Below are positions 1 through 9,459 of a DNA stretch of 64,000 nucleotides, piece by piece; positions within the stretch are counted from its first letter, which is position 1; each line of letters opens with the position of its first letter. The translations under genes and the position numbers were made by a program. Below the pieces are notes generated by a model, which was not told the DNA's origin, made no database searches, and worked only from the letters and a program-made list of their open reading frames with translations. Location of the stretch: assembly GCA_002356515.1 (NCBI GenBank), contig AP017605.1, positions 5,379,020-5,443,019 on the forward strand. Reading direction: 5' to 3'. Source of the stretch: Mesorhizobium loti (GTDB lineage Bacteria > Pseudomonadota > Alphaproteobacteria > Rhizobiales > Rhizobiaceae).

Positions 1-1065
1 GCCGTGTGCAAACGCGCGGCCGAAAAATTCGGTCTGGCCGTGGTGCCGATCAATGCGCCGGGCTTGGCCGGCTCCAAGAACCTCGGCAACAAACTTGCCG
101 CCGAAGCGTTGCTCGATCATGTCATCGGCACGGTGGAACCCGACGACGCCGGGCCCTACGACATCAACATCCTTGGCGAATTCAACCTCTCCGGCGAATT
201 CTGGCTGGTGAAGCCGCTGCTTGATCGGCTCGGCATCCGGGTGCGCGCCTGCATTCCGGGCGATGCGCGTTACATCGACGTTGCATCCGCGCACCGCGCC
301 CGGGCGGCTATGCTGGTGTGCTCGAGCGCACTGATCAACCTGGCCCGCAAAATGGAGGGGCGCTGGGACATCCCATTCTTCGAGGGCTCCTTCTACGGCA
401 TAACCGATACCTCGGAGGCACTTCGCAACATTGCTGAGCTGCTGGTGAGGAAGGGCGCCGATGCGGAAATCCTCGATCGCACAGACACGCTGATTGCTGA
501 GCAGGAGGCGATTGCATGGAAGAAGCTCAAGGCCCACCGCCGGCGGCTTCAAGGCAAGCGCGTGCTGCTCAATACAGGCGGTGTGAAGTCCTGGTCAGTC
601 GTCCACGCGCTGATGGAGATCGGCATGGAGATCGTCGGCACCTCGGTCAAGAAATCCACAGTCGAAGACAAGGAGCGGATCAAACGGATCCTCAAGGACG
701 AAAACCACATGTTCGAGCAGATGGCAGCGCGCGATCTTTACGCCATGCTCTCAAAACACAAGGCCGACATCATGCTGTCGGGCGGGCGCACGCAATTCAT
801 CGCGCTGAAGGCCAAGACACCCTGGCTCGATATCAACCAGGAGCGCCAACATCCTTATGCCGGCTATGATGGCATGGTGGAACTTGTCCGGCAGATCGAC
901 CTCGCCATTCATAACCCGATCTGGGGCCAGGTGCGGGAGTCGGCGCCGTGGGATTGCCAGCCTGACTTGGAGGACGATCTGGCGAGCACGAAGAACGGGA
1001 CCGCGACTGTGAACGCCTTCAATGAATTCGCCGGCGCGACGGCTCACCGCTTCGGCGAGCGTTGA
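1..1065 (+). CDS. nifE: NifE, FeMo-cofactor scaffold subunit (5' truncated by window edge)
   Basis: This is the C-terminal three quarters of NifE, which with NifN forms the scaffold on which the FeMo-cofactor is completed before transfer to nitrogenase. The frame is open from base 1, so the start lies outside the window; the in-frame GTG at 4 is internal. Visible family features are GSKNLGNK near the left edge, the block PYDINILGEFNLSGEFW, and the late block LSGGRTQFIALKAKTPWLDINQERQHPY. The stop is 9 bases before nifN, so the two genes are surely one transcript, with nifHDK expected upstream. Rhizobial NifE proteins match the visible part along its whole length without gaps. Assignment is very secure. 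Confidence 0.97.
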   Translation, partial: AVCKRAAEKFGLAVVPINAPGLAGSKNLGNKLAAEALLDHVIGTVEPDDAGPYDINILGEFNLSGEFWLVKPLLDRLGIRVRACIPGDARYIDVASAHRARAAMLVCSSALINLARKMEGRWDIPFFEGSFYGITDTSEALRNIAELLVRKGADAEILDRTDTLIAEQEAIAWKKLKAHRRRLQGKRVLLNTGGVKSWSVVHALMEIGMEIVGTSVKKSTVEDKERIKRILKDENHMFEQMAARDLYAMLSKHKADIMLSGGRTQFIALKAKTPWLDINQERQHPYAGYDGMVELVRQIDLAIHNPIWGQVRESAPWDCQPDLEDDLASTKNGTATVNAFNEFAGATAHRFGER

Positions 1066-1074
1066 GGAAATCCG

Positions 1075-2457
1075 ATGGTCCGCATCCTTCGCAATACCAA
1101 ATCAGCGGCGGTCAATCCGCTGAAGTCGTCGCAGCCACTGGGTGCCGCCTTTGCTTTTCTTGGAGTCGACGGTGCGATGCCCCTGTTCCACGGCAGCCAG
1201 GGCTGCACCAGCTTCGCGCTCGTGCTCTTCGTGCGGCATTTCAAGGAAGCGATCCCCTTGCAGACAACGGCGTTGGACGAGGTGGCAACCATACTCGGCG
1301 GAGCGGACCATCTGGAAGAGGCGATCCTCAACCTCAAAACCCGCACAAAGCCAAAGCTGATAGGGGTGTGCACGACCGCGCTGGTGGAGACCCGTGGCGA
1401 AGATTGCGCGAGTGATATCGCCAACGTCAAGCTGAAGCACGTGGAAGAGCTCGCGGGTACGGAGGTCGTGCTCGCCAACACGCCCGATTTTGACGGCGCG
1501 ATCGAAGAGGGCTGGGCCAAGGCTGTCGCGGCGATGATCGAAGGGATTACACGGTCGGGCGAACGGACGCGGCAGCCGAAGAAGATCGCGATCCTGCCCG
1601 GATGCAACCTCACTGTCGCTGACGTCGAGCATTTGCGTGACATGGTTGAAAGTTTTGGTCTCAGGCCGGTTATTCTTCCGGACGTCTCCGGCTCACTCGA
1701 CGGCACGGTTCCTGACCGCTGGGTAACCACTACCTATGGCGGCACCAGCGTCGAGGAAATCCGCGAGCTTGGCACGGCCGCGCAATGCATCGTCATCGGC
1801 GAGCATATGCGCCACCCGGCGAAAACGCTGCACGGGTTGACCGGCGTGCCTTACGCGGTGTTCCAGTCGCTGACCGGATTGAAGGCCGTCGACCGGTTCG
1901 TCTCGCTGCTATCGGCGGTTTCGGGCGCGGCGGTGCCGGCCCGGGTTCGCCGTCACCGGGCGCAATTGGAGGATGCATTGCTCGACGGACATTTCCATTT
2001 CGGAGGCAAGAAAATTGCGATCGCTGCTGAACCAGACCAACTCTATCAACTCGCAACCTTCTTCACCGGCATGGGCTGTGACATCGCGGCGGCGGTCACG
2101 ACGACCGATCTGTCGAAGATTCTGCAGAAAGTACCGGCGGAGTGGGTTCAGATCGGCGATCTCGGCGATTTGGAAGCTCTTGCAGCGGGCGCGGATCTTC
2201 TCGTAACACATTCCCACGGTCGCCAGGCGTCGCGACGCCTTGGCATTCCGCTCATGCGCGTCGGCTTCCCGATCTTCGACCGGCTTGGCAGCCAGCACAA
2301 GCTCACAATCCTCTATCGGGGGACCCGCGACCTGATCTTCGATGTTGCCAATATCTTTCAGGCCAACCAGCACGCGCCGACGCCTGAGGCGCTTGATCCA
2401 TTCCGGAAACGAGAAATGCCAGATGAGCTCCGTTCGTCGCCTCTCACTCGTCACTGA
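1075..2457 (+). CDS. nifN: NifN, FeMo-cofactor scaffold subunit
   Basis: 460 residues, the usual NifN length. It is the partner of NifE in the scaffold complex for FeMo-cofactor synthesis. The N-terminal block MVRILRNTKSAAVNPLKSSQ and the GSQGCTSF segment, which carries the conserved cysteine for cluster binding, are typical. The ATG is preceded by GAGGAA, which overlaps the nifE stop region, so the pair is translationally close. The 3' end overlaps nifX by 35 bases. No frameshift or missing block is seen. Confidence 0.97.
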   Translation: MVRILRNTKSAAVNPLKSSQPLGAAFAFLGVDGAMPLFHGSQGCTSFALVLFVRHFKEAIPLQTTALDEVATILGGADHLEEAILNLKTRTKPKLIGVCTTALVETRGEDCASDIANVKLKHVEELAGTEVVLANTPDFDGAIEEGWAKAVAAMIEGITRSGERTRQPKKIAILPGCNLTVADVEHLRDMVESFGLRPVILPDVSGSLDGTVPDRWVTTTYGGTSVEEIRELGTAAQCIVIGEHMRHPAKTLHGLTGVPYAVFQSLTGLKAVDRFVSLLSAVSGAAVPARVRRHRAQLEDALLDGHFHFGGKKIAIAAEPDQLYQLATFFTGMGCDIAAAVTTTDLSKILQKVPAEWVQIGDLGDLEALAAGADLLVTHSHGRQASRRLGIPLMRVGFPIFDRLGSQHKLTILYRGTRDLIFDVANIFQANQHAPTPEALDPFRKREMPDELRSSPLTRH

Positions 2458-2920
2458 CGAGGTTCACGCACCGATGACGGACCGACGGGCAGGCGCATTG
2501 CGCGTAGCCATCGCCACGCAAGACATGACGAATCTCAATGCCCATTTCGGGTCGGCCAAGCGCTTTGCTGTCTACGACGTGACGCGCGAGGAGTGGCATC
2601 TCGTGGAAGCCGTGGCCTTCGATGACGTTTCCGATGAGAGCGGGAAGCGTCGGACCGAGGGCGATGACCGCGTCACGCCGAAGGTGGAGGCGCTGAAGGG
2701 CTGCCATCTGCTGTTTTGTCTGGCCATCGGCGGGCCTTCGGCAGCCAAGGTTATTTCGGCAAAAATCCATCCAATCAAGGTGCCGCAGCCACAAACCATC
2801 CAAGAGGTGCTGTTGCGCACGCAGATGATGCTGAGAACGTGTCCTCCGCCCTGGCTGCGCAAGGTGCTGGCCGAAGCTGGTGTCGCCGAAAAGAAACCCT
2901 CCTTCGAGGACGAGGACTAA
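2423..2920 (+). CDS. nifX: NifX, FeMo-cofactor precursor carrier
   Basis: About 165 residues. NifX binds the NifB cofactor and FeMo-cofactor precursors and passes them to NifEN. The core domain starts at [29 protein letters not shown], with the family's AHFGSAK motif, and has the late block [25 protein letters not shown] chose the ATG at 2423 because it gives the normal length; an open frame extends further upstream inside nifN but has no family content. The acidic tail KPSFEDED recurs in decayed form near 19.1 kb. It overlaps nifN by 35 bases, so translation is probably coupled. Confidence 0.93.
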   Translation: MSSVRRLSLVTDEVHAPMTDRRAGALRVAIATQDMTNLNAHFGSAKRFAVYDVTREEWHLVEAVAFDDVSDESGKRRTEGDDRVTPKVEALKGCHLLFCLAIGGPSAAKVISAKIHPIKVPQPQTIQEVLLRTQMMLRTCPPPWLRKVLAEAGVAEKKPSFEDED

Positions 2921-2936
2921 AACGAGGAAGTGCAAA

Positions 2937-3416
2937 ATGTTTGAAGTCGCGATCAGCCCTGCTGTCAACGATGACGAGGCCGCCCTTGCCAGCCCATTCG
3001 TCAAATGCCTCGTGCGGCTGATCCGTGCTCAGGATACCCACGGGTCATGGGACGGCACAGCGGATGCCGAGTTGCTGGCCGACTTCATCGTCAGCAAGGA
3101 ACAGCGCCGTACGATTCCAATAATCGGCGATCCCGATCCGGACGTGCTGTGGAGGCTCGACAAGTTTTACACTGCCGTCGCCCTTGCGATCGAGGAGCGC
3201 TCCGGCCTGATGGCATCGCCGATGATCGAAATGAGCCATGAGGGGTTCGGGCGCGTGCTTTTCACCGCCGGGCGGCTGGTCGTTTTGTCCAAGACCGTGC
3301 GCGACGTCCATCGGTTCGGCTTCGAGACCTTCTGCAAACTCGCCGCGGCCGGTACGAAACTGGTCGACGATGCCATCGCAGCCATCGACGCCTATCCCGA
3401 GGTGGCACGGGCATGA
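2937..3416 (+). CDS. NifX-associated nitrogen fixation protein (DUF269)
   Basis: 159 residues of the DUF269 family, nearly always encoded just after nifX; its biochemical role is not settled. Typical blocks are [22 protein letters not shown], the segment [26 protein letters not shown], and the later [27 protein letters not shown]. The ATG at 2937 follows a GAGGAAG ribosome site 16 bases after the nifX stop. A frameshifted second copy lies at 19166-19587. In the usual operon a small DUF683 gene follows; here its first codons have been replaced by a response-regulator gene. Confidence 0.9.
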   Translation: MFEVAISPAVNDDEAALASPFVKCLVRLIRAQDTHGSWDGTADAELLADFIVSKEQRRTIPIIGDPDPDVLWRLDKFYTAVALAIEERSGLMASPMIEMSHEGFGRVLFTAGRLVVLSKTVRDVHRFGFETFCKLAAAGTKLVDDAIAAIDAYPEVARA

Positions 3417-3521
3417 AACCGATTTTCGAGCAAGAGGATCATGTCAGGCCTTGAGGAGCCGCGATGGCCAGCCCACGCGGCCGACGCGGTCGAGGCCAAT
3501 TTGGTTCTCGGGGTAGCGCTG

Positions 3522-4226
3522 ATGAAGCCACGCGTCCTGATCTGTTCGCAAGATGCGGAGTTCTATCTGTTCCTCAGCCACATACTGGAGGTGGACGGGT
3601 TCGTCAGTGAGCCGGCAGGCGGTGCGAAGGAAGCACTTGCAATGGCCGACGATCGCGACTTCCAGGCCGTGGTGCTGGACTGCGGTTCAACGAGCCTTAC
3701 CGGGTCCGCAATCTGCGCCCGGCTCAAGCGGGAGCCCCGAACCGGCGGCCTGCCCATCATTGCCCTGATCGCGCCCGGCGCCGAGAACCAGCACCTCGAT
3801 CTGTTGAAGGCCGGCATTGACGAGAGCTTTGTGCGGCCTGTGGCGCCGGCCAAGCTGCTCGATTATCTGCGAACGAGGCTGGCGCTGCCGAAGCCGGGTT
3901 CAAACGCGATTGAAAACAACAGCTGGCTTTCCTATGGCAGCCTTGGGATGAAGCTCGATGCCCACCGGGTTTGCGGCAATGGCCATGACATCCATCTCGG
4001 ACCGATCGAGTTCAACGTGCTGCGGCATTTGCTCGAGGCGCCCGGCAAGGTCTTCAGCCGGGACGAGCTGATCGGGGGGGCCTGGCCGGCCAATATCCAT
4101 GTCGGTGTACGCACAGTCGATGTCCATATCAGTCGGCTCAGAAAGGCGCTGGAGACGGCCTCGACCGATATCGTCATCCGTACCGTCAGGTCGGCCGGCT
4201 ACTCGCTCGAGAAGCTGGACGGCTGA
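3522..4226 (+). CDS. OmpR/PhoB-family response regulator, degenerate receiver
   Basis: 234 residues from the ATG at 3522. An in-frame ATG at 3441 would add 27 residues, and that codon corresponds to the start of the DUF683 gene in the other nif copy. Residues 1-120 form a receiver domain with phospho-acceptor Asp53 (AVVLD). The acidic pair is reduced to a single Asp11, and the conserved lysine of the usual KP motif is replaced (VRPVAP). Residues 135-232 form a winged-helix DNA-binding domain, with PIEFNVLRHLLEAPGKVFSRDEL and the wing RTVDVHISRLRKAL. No histidine kinase is nearby. It probably regulates transcription, perhaps without normal phosphorylation. Target unknown. Confidence 0.85.
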   Translation: MKPRVLICSQDAEFYLFLSHILEVDGFVSEPAGGAKEALAMADDRDFQAVVLDCGSTSLTGSAICARLKREPRTGGLPIIALIAPGAENQHLDLLKAGIDESFVRPVAPAKLLDYLRTRLALPKPGSNAIENNSWLSYGSLGMKLDAHRVCGNGHDIHLGPIEFNVLRHLLEAPGKVFSRDELIGGAWPANIHVGVRTVDVHISRLRKALETASTDIVIRTVRSAGYSLEKLDG

Positions 4227-4321
4227 ATCGAGTGCCGGGTGTGGTGCCACTCCCTTTTTCCTCTGTTAGCCGGACTTGCGGCCTGAAACGCCCTCAACAA
4301 ATACTCAGGAGAAGCAGGAAA

Positions 4322-5209
4322 ATGGGCTTTAAAACCGTACTCTGTTTGACCGGCGCTGACCATTCCGATCAGGACGTCAGAACTGCTGCCGGATTGTGTG
4401 CGGAAATCGGCGCGCACCTTTCCGTACTGATTATACCCGCTCCGATGCTCCTTATGTCGCATCGGCGGATCGGAGATGGTGTCCCCGAGTGGCCTGTAGG
4501 ACGTGGACAGGCAATTGCCAGATTGAACGATCGGTTTCGGCAAATCGATCGATTTTCACAGGACGCGGTCAGACTGGGAAAACGCTCCAGAGATATCCAG
4601 AAACTGCTGGAATCTATGTCTCTCGCCTATGACGTTGACACCGACTATTACGATCCGGCCAGCCTCGGTGAAGTGGCACGACAGCGGGCGCTCTGCGCCG
4701 ACCTCACGATCATCGGACCGGGGCTCCTCGACGACGAGAATCTCGGACCTCCTGTGGTCAACGGCTGCTTGTTCGATACGGGAAAGCCGGTGCTCATTGT
4801 GCCGAAGGGGGCTGAGGCGACGCTATGGCCACGGCGCGTCCTGGTCGGTTGGGATTCGCGAGTCGAGGCGTCCCGTGCGGTTCGAGAAGCGCTGGGCCTC
4901 CTATGCGTTGCTGAGGAAGTTCGTGTCGCCCTGGTCGATCCGAAGGCCAACTACAACGGGAACGGCGCGGAGCCTGGAGCCGACATCGCTGCCTATCTCA
5001 CTCGGCACGGTGCTCGGGTGTCGGTTGACCTCCTGCCAAGTGCCGGCAAATCGGCGGCCACGGTCCTTGCGCAGCACGCAATCAACACGTCTGCGGACAT
5101 GATCGTCATGGGCGCCTATGGCAGCCGTCGGCTGCGTGAGCGGCTCTTTGGCGGTGTGACCAGATGGATCTTTGAAAAGCCGACATTGCCCCTGTTTTTG
5201 GCTCGATGA
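4322..5209 (+). CDS. Universal stress protein, tandem UspA domains
   Basis: 295 residues. There are two UspA-type domains, roughly residues 1-150 and 155-295. The first begins MGFKTVLCLTGADHSDQD; the second begins PRRVLVGWDSRVEASRAVREAL and ends with a nucleotide-binding-type loop, GAYGSRRLRERLFGG. Start chosen at the ATG 4322 after AGGAGAAGCAGG; the longer open frame upstream has no domain content. Tandem Usp proteins are common in rhizobia and act in stress or low-oxygen adaptation. It follows the response regulator on the same strand with a 95-base gap and may be its target, but no direct evidence is visible. Confidence 0.85.
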   Translation: MGFKTVLCLTGADHSDQDVRTAAGLCAEIGAHLSVLIIPAPMLLMSHRRIGDGVPEWPVGRGQAIARLNDRFRQIDRFSQDAVRLGKRSRDIQKLLESMSLAYDVDTDYYDPASLGEVARQRALCADLTIIGPGLLDDENLGPPVVNGCLFDTGKPVLIVPKGAEATLWPRRVLVGWDSRVEASRAVREALGLLCVAEEVRVALVDPKANYNGNGAEPGADIAAYLTRHGARVSVDLLPSAGKSAATVLAQHAINTSADMIVMGAYGSRRLRERLFGGVTRWIFEKPTLPLFLAR

Positions 5210-5254
5210 CGGTTGCGGCACCGATGCTGTTCAAAGCTCTACTGTGACGCCTGC

Positions 5255-5303
5255 ATTCATACGTAGAGGGGGCTCCATCGAAATAATCGATCTTACGAAG
5301 AGT
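5255..5303 (+). promoter_or_regulatory. nod-box-like sequence (3' half strong, 5' half weak)
   Basis: The segment ATCGAAATAATCGATCTTAC (5277-5296) matches the distal half of the rhizobial nod box (ATC-N9-GAT followed by TTTAC-like bases). The expected ATC-type half lies 22 bases upstream as ATTCAT (5255-5260), at the correct spacing, but the paired GAT is degenerate. A short frame starting ATG at 5311 follows and stops after about 27 codons, where an oxidase fragment begins. It may be the relic of a NodD-controlled gene. Read by eye against a remembered consensus. Confidence 0.45.
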
Positions 5304-5384
5304 AACGAACATGAAAAGCATTGCTCGGGAGGCGACGCCCGCCGGAAATCTCTCCAGTCATGCGCAAGGCGGAGGTGGGACGGC

Positions 5385-6005
5385 CAGAGCGTGACCAGTG
5401 TCAGCCTCGACAATGGCGACAGGCTGGAAGTCGGCATCGTCGTCAACTCAGCCGGGCCGAATGCCGGCACGGTGGCTGCCATGGCGGGGCTGGTGTTGCC
5501 GGTCGAGCCGCGCAAGCGCAACGTCTTCGTCTTCGAGGCGCGCGACAAATATTCTGATATGCCGCTGCTGGTCGATCCCTCCGGCATCTATGTCCGGCCG
5601 GAAGGTTCGGTCTATCTCACTGGCGGCGCCGAACCGGAAGAAGGCGACGGCCCGGCCGACCCCACCGATTTCGAGGTCGACTGGCCGCTGTTCGAAGAGG
5701 TGATCTGGCCGGTGCTGGCGACCCGCATTCCCGCCTTCGAGGCGATCAAGCCGAGACGCGCCTGGGCCGGCCATTACGACTACAACACGCTCGACCAGAA
5801 CGCGGTGATCGGCCCGCATCCGCAGGTTAAGAATTTCCTCTTCGCCAATGGTTTTTCCGGCCACGGCCTGCAGCAGGCGCCGGCGGTCGGCAAGGCGCTG
5901 GCCGAGCTGATCGTGCACGGCGGCTACCGCACGGTGGACTGCTCGGCGTTTGGGTACAGCCGTGTCGCTGAAGGGCGGGCGTTCAGGGAATTGAATGTGA
6001 TCTAA
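5385..6005 (+). pseudogene. FAD-dependent oxidoreductase (DAO family), C-terminal fragment
   Basis: The C-terminal half of a D-amino-acid-oxidase-type flavoprotein. It begins near VTSVSLDNGDRLEVGIVVNSAGPNAG and runs to FANGFSGHGLQQAPAVGKALAELI, the typical C-terminal FAD-contacting block. The N-terminal GxGxxG dinucleotide-binding half is absent; the frame upstream is unrelated sequence from the nod-box-like region, so the gene is a truncated remnant. The breakpoint lies close to 5390. It resembles mammalian FOXRED1-type proteins more than SoxB. Not expected to be functional. Confidence 0.8.
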
Positions 6006-6009
6006 CGCT

Positions 6010-6720
6010 GGCGGGACAGCCCCCTCTCTGGCCTGCCGGCCATCTCCCCCGCAAGGGGGGAGACCGGCAGCTTCCCTGGCGGCTCCAAACTTCTAGCCTT
6101 GGAGATTGGCGAAGGCAGCGATGACGGCCAATCTCCCCCCTTGCGGGCGCGGTCAGCGGGGTCCTTGCCTTTGGCGATGCATGTCGTGGCTGGACCGGGT
6201 GAGGTGAGTCCGGCCCGTCTACCCAGCCTCTGCGCCCGCCCCGAAGCCGCTCGCCCGCTCGGCGCTATGAGGGCGCGCTCGCGAGCGGCTTCGCTAAAGC
6301 TACGTTACAGCACGTGCAGGGACGCGACCCCAGTGAAGGCATACTCCAGCGTGGCTTCGCCAATTCCGTTCGTTGGCCCGCCTCAAGCCGGTCTTCCAAC
6401 CGAAGGCCGAACGCGCCAATTCGCCAGCCAACTCCACCAACGATTGTCGAAATCCGCAACCCGGGGCGGTTCGCTCGAGATCGCTTGCTTGAGAACGGCA
6501 CAGACGGGATCGCGAGCATGATGCCGCGGAATGGGAACGCACCCATACTTGGGTACGAGGGCCCCGAGCCAACGCGCATCGCGCCAATCGGCGTCGTCAC
6601 GTTCGAGATTCATCACCGGCAGCTCGGCGCTTTTCGCTCGCATATGCGCCGGCACGCCGCTGGCGATCGATGACGCATTTGCCGACGAGGCTGCTCGTTC
6701 CACGAAAAAGCAATAAGCGC
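6010..6720. repeat. Intergenic repeat region with palindromic element
   Basis: This 700-base stretch holds no convincing gene. At 6024-6078 there is a palindromic block of the kind scattered between rhizobial genes: GGCCATCTCCCCCGCAAGGG followed by the inverse GGGGAGACCGGCAG. A related C-rich/G-rich block follows at 6130-6150. Bases 6176-6213 (GATGCATGTCGTGGCTGGAC and onward) recur with few changes at 14461-14497, so both are remnants of one mobile or repeated sequence. Open frames here look random in composition. Confidence 0.5.
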
Positions 6721-6724
6721 GAGA

Positions 6725-7102
6725 TCAATGGGCAACCTCGTCGGGACCGAAAAGAGCGCTAAACCGGCTTGCTAGATCAATCCAGGGTACCGCGTCGCCG
6801 CTCTCTGAAGCTATTCGAACGACCGCCGCCAGATAATCGGTAAAAGCCTTCAGTCTTATGGCGCCTTGCTCTGAGAGGTAGTCAATGGCGTCAAGCCGCT
6901 GGTGAACGGCAGCGAGCATATGTTGCACCAAAAGCAGGGAGGATGGGCAGGGGCAATCGCTCTTACTCGCGAGGCGCCTGCACTCGCTGCAAAGCGGCGG
7001 AATGTCCTCTAAGGCTAGGTCGCCGGAAAGACGTTGTATGAGATTGTCAGTGGCGTTCCACAAATTCGCTCGCATGCAGTACGGAGTGCAGCGTGACGCC
7101 AT
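6725..7102 (-). CDS. Hypothetical cysteine-containing protein next to pyrE
   Basis: Up to 125 residues on the minus strand. The frame overlaps the end of pyrE by 56 bases; an in-frame ATG at 7075 would shorten the overlap. The middle carries a cluster of cysteines ([20 protein letters not shown]), suggesting a possible metal-binding loop, and the rest is predicted helical ([32 protein letters not shown]). I do not recognise the family. Direction and overlap with pyrE favour a shared transcript. It could still be a chance frame. Confidence 0.45.
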   Translation of the reverse strand: MASRCTPYCMRANLWNATDNLIQRLSGDLALEDIPPLCSECRRLASKSDCPCPSSLLLVQHMLAAVHQRLDAIDYLSEQGAIRLKAFTDYLAAVVRIASESGDAVPWIDLASRFSALFGPDEVAH

Positions 7103-7643
7103 GTTGGGCTAGCAGCGCCGTAGCTCCCTCGTCACGGTCCACGAGGCAAGCAGCGTCACCCACAATGCCGCCGACGCGGCGAACCTCTTCAATCGCCTTC
7201 AATATCGACTTGCCGCTTGTGGCAACGTCGTCAACGATCAGGACCACTTTTCCCTCGAGATCTTCTTTAGGCCCAAGTCCTTCAATCACGTCCCTTGTGC
7301 CATGGGCCTTTGGAACTTTGCGAACGAAGATCGTGTTTATGGGTTTGTTCATCATCGAGCTGACAGCCGCCATCGATCCGATTACGGGGACCGCTCCCAT
7401 TTCAAGACCGCCGACGTACTCTGCTTTCACTTGCTCAGCTATTTTTAGGAATTCAAGAGCGGCAAGTTGCGCGCCTCGCGCCACCATCATGGTAGGCTTC
7501 ATATTGAAATAGATGTCGCTCTCTATGCCCGACGAGAGCGTGTAGCGTCCGAATCGAAAAGAGCGCTCACGGACAATCTCGCGGAGTTCGTCCTTGTCGT
7601 GTTGGCCGGAATCAACTGGTCTGAATTTCGCCAGTGCCGCCAT
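7047..7643 (-). CDS. pyrE: Orotate phosphoribosyltransferase
   Basis: 198 residues, a normal length. The enzyme joins orotate and PRPP to make OMP in pyrimidine synthesis. The PRPP-binding signature [14 protein letters not shown] is intact; other family blocks are [23 protein letters not shown] and the [15 protein letters not shown] loop. A pyrimidine gene inside a nif region suggests an accessory second copy, perhaps for nucleotide supply during symbiosis; whether the chromosome has its own copy cannot be seen. A plausible sigma-70 promoter lies just upstream. Confidence 0.93.
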   Translation of the reverse strand: MAALAKFRPVDSGQHDKDELREIVRERSFRFGRYTLSSGIESDIYFNMKPTMMVARGAQLAALEFLKIAEQVKAEYVGGLEMGAVPVIGSMAAVSSMMNKPINTIFVRKVPKAHGTRDVIEGLGPKEDLEGKVVLIVDDVATSGKSILKAIEEVRRVGGIVGDAACLVDRDEGATALLAQHGVTLHSVLHASEFVERH

Positions 7644-7709
7644 AGATCAGACCTCGCCCGTAGGGAAAAAATTGGCTGCGGCATGCACCTAGTCACTACC
7701 GCTATGTGG

Positions 7710-7738
7710 CTTATGCAAGTGTTCGCGGGGTGTGTCAA
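7710..7738 (-). promoter_or_regulatory. Candidate sigma-70 promoter for pyrE
   Basis: On the minus strand TTGACA (7738-7733) and CATAAG (7715-7710) are separated by 17 bases. A second TTGACA lies ten bases further upstream, giving a direct repeat TTGACATTAATTGACA that could also be an operator. The pyrE start is about 67 bases downstream. Confidence 0.4.
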
Positions 7739-7744
7739 TTAATG

Positions 7745-8330
7745 TCAATACCGGTGCGACCGTTTCGCGCAGATTTTTCCATTATTGTTATTGGGTGCCT
7801 AAAGCGTGATCACGGGCTTCGCCACGGCTGGGTAGCCTTGGCTCCCGGCCCTTGCCCAATCTCGGCTAGGCACGGGTTTTTTCGACGCGGGCCGTCTCTT
7901 TGAGGATTTGGGCGTTTCATCCTCGTCCCCTCGAGTTCCGCCACGCTCGGCCCCGTTTGCGCCAGCTTCTTAACCAGGTTGCGCATGAGGTGAGCGTTTC
8001 GGCCGCCATGTCGGCCCCGTGTCACTCTTGTGGTACGAGTGGGCAAGGCCGCGCTTTTCGTGCAACCTCCTCGTAAAGGCGAGGTAAAGGTCGAGTCGCC
8101 GAGAATTTCGTTCATCAGCACCGCGGCGCAACATTCGGCTCGCTTCGTCTGACGACGGTAAAAGCCAGCAGCAAAGTCCAAGGTAGGCCGTAGTCCACCT
8201 CCCCTGCAGGCCGAGTCTCGACGCGATATCGGCGACAGGGCGAGCGTCTGCCTCTGAGGCAGACGCCGAACAGCAGACCGAGCCTTACACTGATTTGGTG
8301 GCATTGAGTTCGCCGACACCGTGACATGGA
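7745..8330. other. Gene-poor stretch
   Basis: No intact gene is seen. A long minus-strand frame runs through it but its composition is unlike a protein; only its upstream part beyond about 8340 has recognisable content (a dehydrogenase remnant, listed separately). Probably decayed coding DNA. Confidence 0.4.
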
Positions 8331-8334
8331 GCCT

Positions 8335-8619
8335 ATCACGGGCGGGAAGTGCCTGGTGGCAGAACTCGACAAGCGGCGCTACGTTCTGGACGCCGGCGTT
8401 GCTGACCAGGACATCGAGGCGCCCGAAGGTTTCGATCGCCTGCATCAGCTGCTTTCCACCTGCCCCTCTCGCTGGCAACCATTTTCTGTCAACCGATCGA
8501 TCCCGGACGCCGTTGTTGGACTTCGCTGTGATCAAGATCCGCGGACCACTCTTGCTCCCTCGCGGGCGAACCGCGCTATCCTTGCCGACCCCGCTCGCGG
8601 CTTCGGTGATCAGCGCCAC
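8335..8619 (-). pseudogene. Short-chain dehydrogenase, N-terminal remnant
   Basis: The minus strand encodes pieces of a short-chain dehydrogenase: a start like MALITEAASGVGKDSAV (intact enzymes have VALITGASSGIG) and, after disrupted sequence, AIETFGRLDVLVSNAGVQNVAPLVEF, which carries the NAG motif. The catalytic YxxxK region is not found. It lies directly after acetoacetate decarboxylase, in the place where a 3-hydroxybutyrate dehydrogenase is often found, so an acetoacetate/hydroxybutyrate pair has probably lost one member. Confidence 0.7.
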
Positions 8620-8712
8620 CTTGTCGAGAAGCCGGCCACCGGCTCCCCATCGCGTTGGTTCAATGAGATATCACTGTAAAAGTTCATGGTTTCTTCCTTT
8701 CCGATGGCGAGG

Positions 8713-9456
8713 CTAGGCTTTCGCGAGATAGTCGTGGACGACCTTCCCGAGCGCGAGCGTGAGATCTGCGACGAAGTGGACGGCCGAGACTACTTCCAGC
8801 ACCGGCAGTTCGGCGACGGGGGCAAGCGCATGCGACCAGAGGTTCAGGGCTGCCGGCCCGGTCCAGGCGCCCCTCAGATGGACGTCCTCTAGATGATATT
8901 CCACGAGCTCACAGATGCGCGGCGTGCCGTCGACATGCGGGATGATTTTGAGGAGGAAGTTCGGTTCAGCGAGCGAGGCCCTCACGCTCGCGAGGTCGGC
9001 GGCTCGGTGCTTGTAGCCCATGGTACCCGTCGCGACGCGGACCGGCCCGTAGTCCAGCGTGCCAACAAGGGTATCCGTCTCCGTTCGGAGCGTTGGGCTA
9101 GCGAGCTTCTTGGGAAAGCCCCACAACTCGCGTCCGCCCGCTATCGGCGGATGGTCGTCGAGAAACATGCAGTGGGTATAGCTCCCCCTGCGGCCACAGA
9201 AGGAGACAGGGATGACCTGTCCGCCTTCCGTGTAGTCGCCGAAGCCCGTCGAGTCCGGCATGCGAATGAACTCGAACTTGACCATAGGCTCGCACACCTG
9301 AAGCGGCTCCGGCACAAGGTCGCGCAGTTTCTGCGGATCGGTGCGATATGTGATGATCAGATACTCCCGGTTGCGGAAGCGATATGGGCCGGCCGGGTAG
9401 GCCGGGCTGATCAGGGGCATGGCGAAAGCTTTCCCACGGACGGTATCTTGGTGCAT
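8713..9456 (-). CDS. adc: Acetoacetate decarboxylase
   Basis: 247 residues from the ATG at 9456, which follows AAAGGAATTT. The enzyme converts acetoacetate to acetone and CO2 through a Schiff base. The catalytic segment [12 protein letters not shown] is intact, with Lys116-Lys117 matching the Lys115-Lys116 pair of the clostridial enzyme. Other blocks are [18 protein letters not shown] and the tail [21 protein letters not shown] longer frame upstream of the chosen start has no family content. With the broken dehydrogenase downstream it points to ketone-body or polyhydroxybutyrate-linked carbon metabolism. Confidence 0.92.
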   Translation of the reverse strand: MHQDTVRGKAFAMPLISPAYPAGPYRFRNREYLIITYRTDPQKLRDLVPEPLQVCEPMVKFEFIRMPDSTGFGDYTEGGQVIPVSFCGRRGSYTHCMFLDDHPPIAGGRELWGFPKKLASPTLRTETDTLVGTLDYGPVRVATGTMGYKHRAADLASVRASLAEPNFLLKIIPHVDGTPRICELVEYHLEDVHLRGAWTGPAALNLWSHALAPVAELPVLEVVSAVHFVADLTLALGKVVHDYLAKA

Positions 9457-9459
9457 GTT

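Noticed and set aside
751..1047. Long antisense frames across nif, sox and IS66 genes, including a 564-codon minus-strand frame over tnpC
   Set aside because: They are shadows of real high-GC genes in other frames, with no family content.
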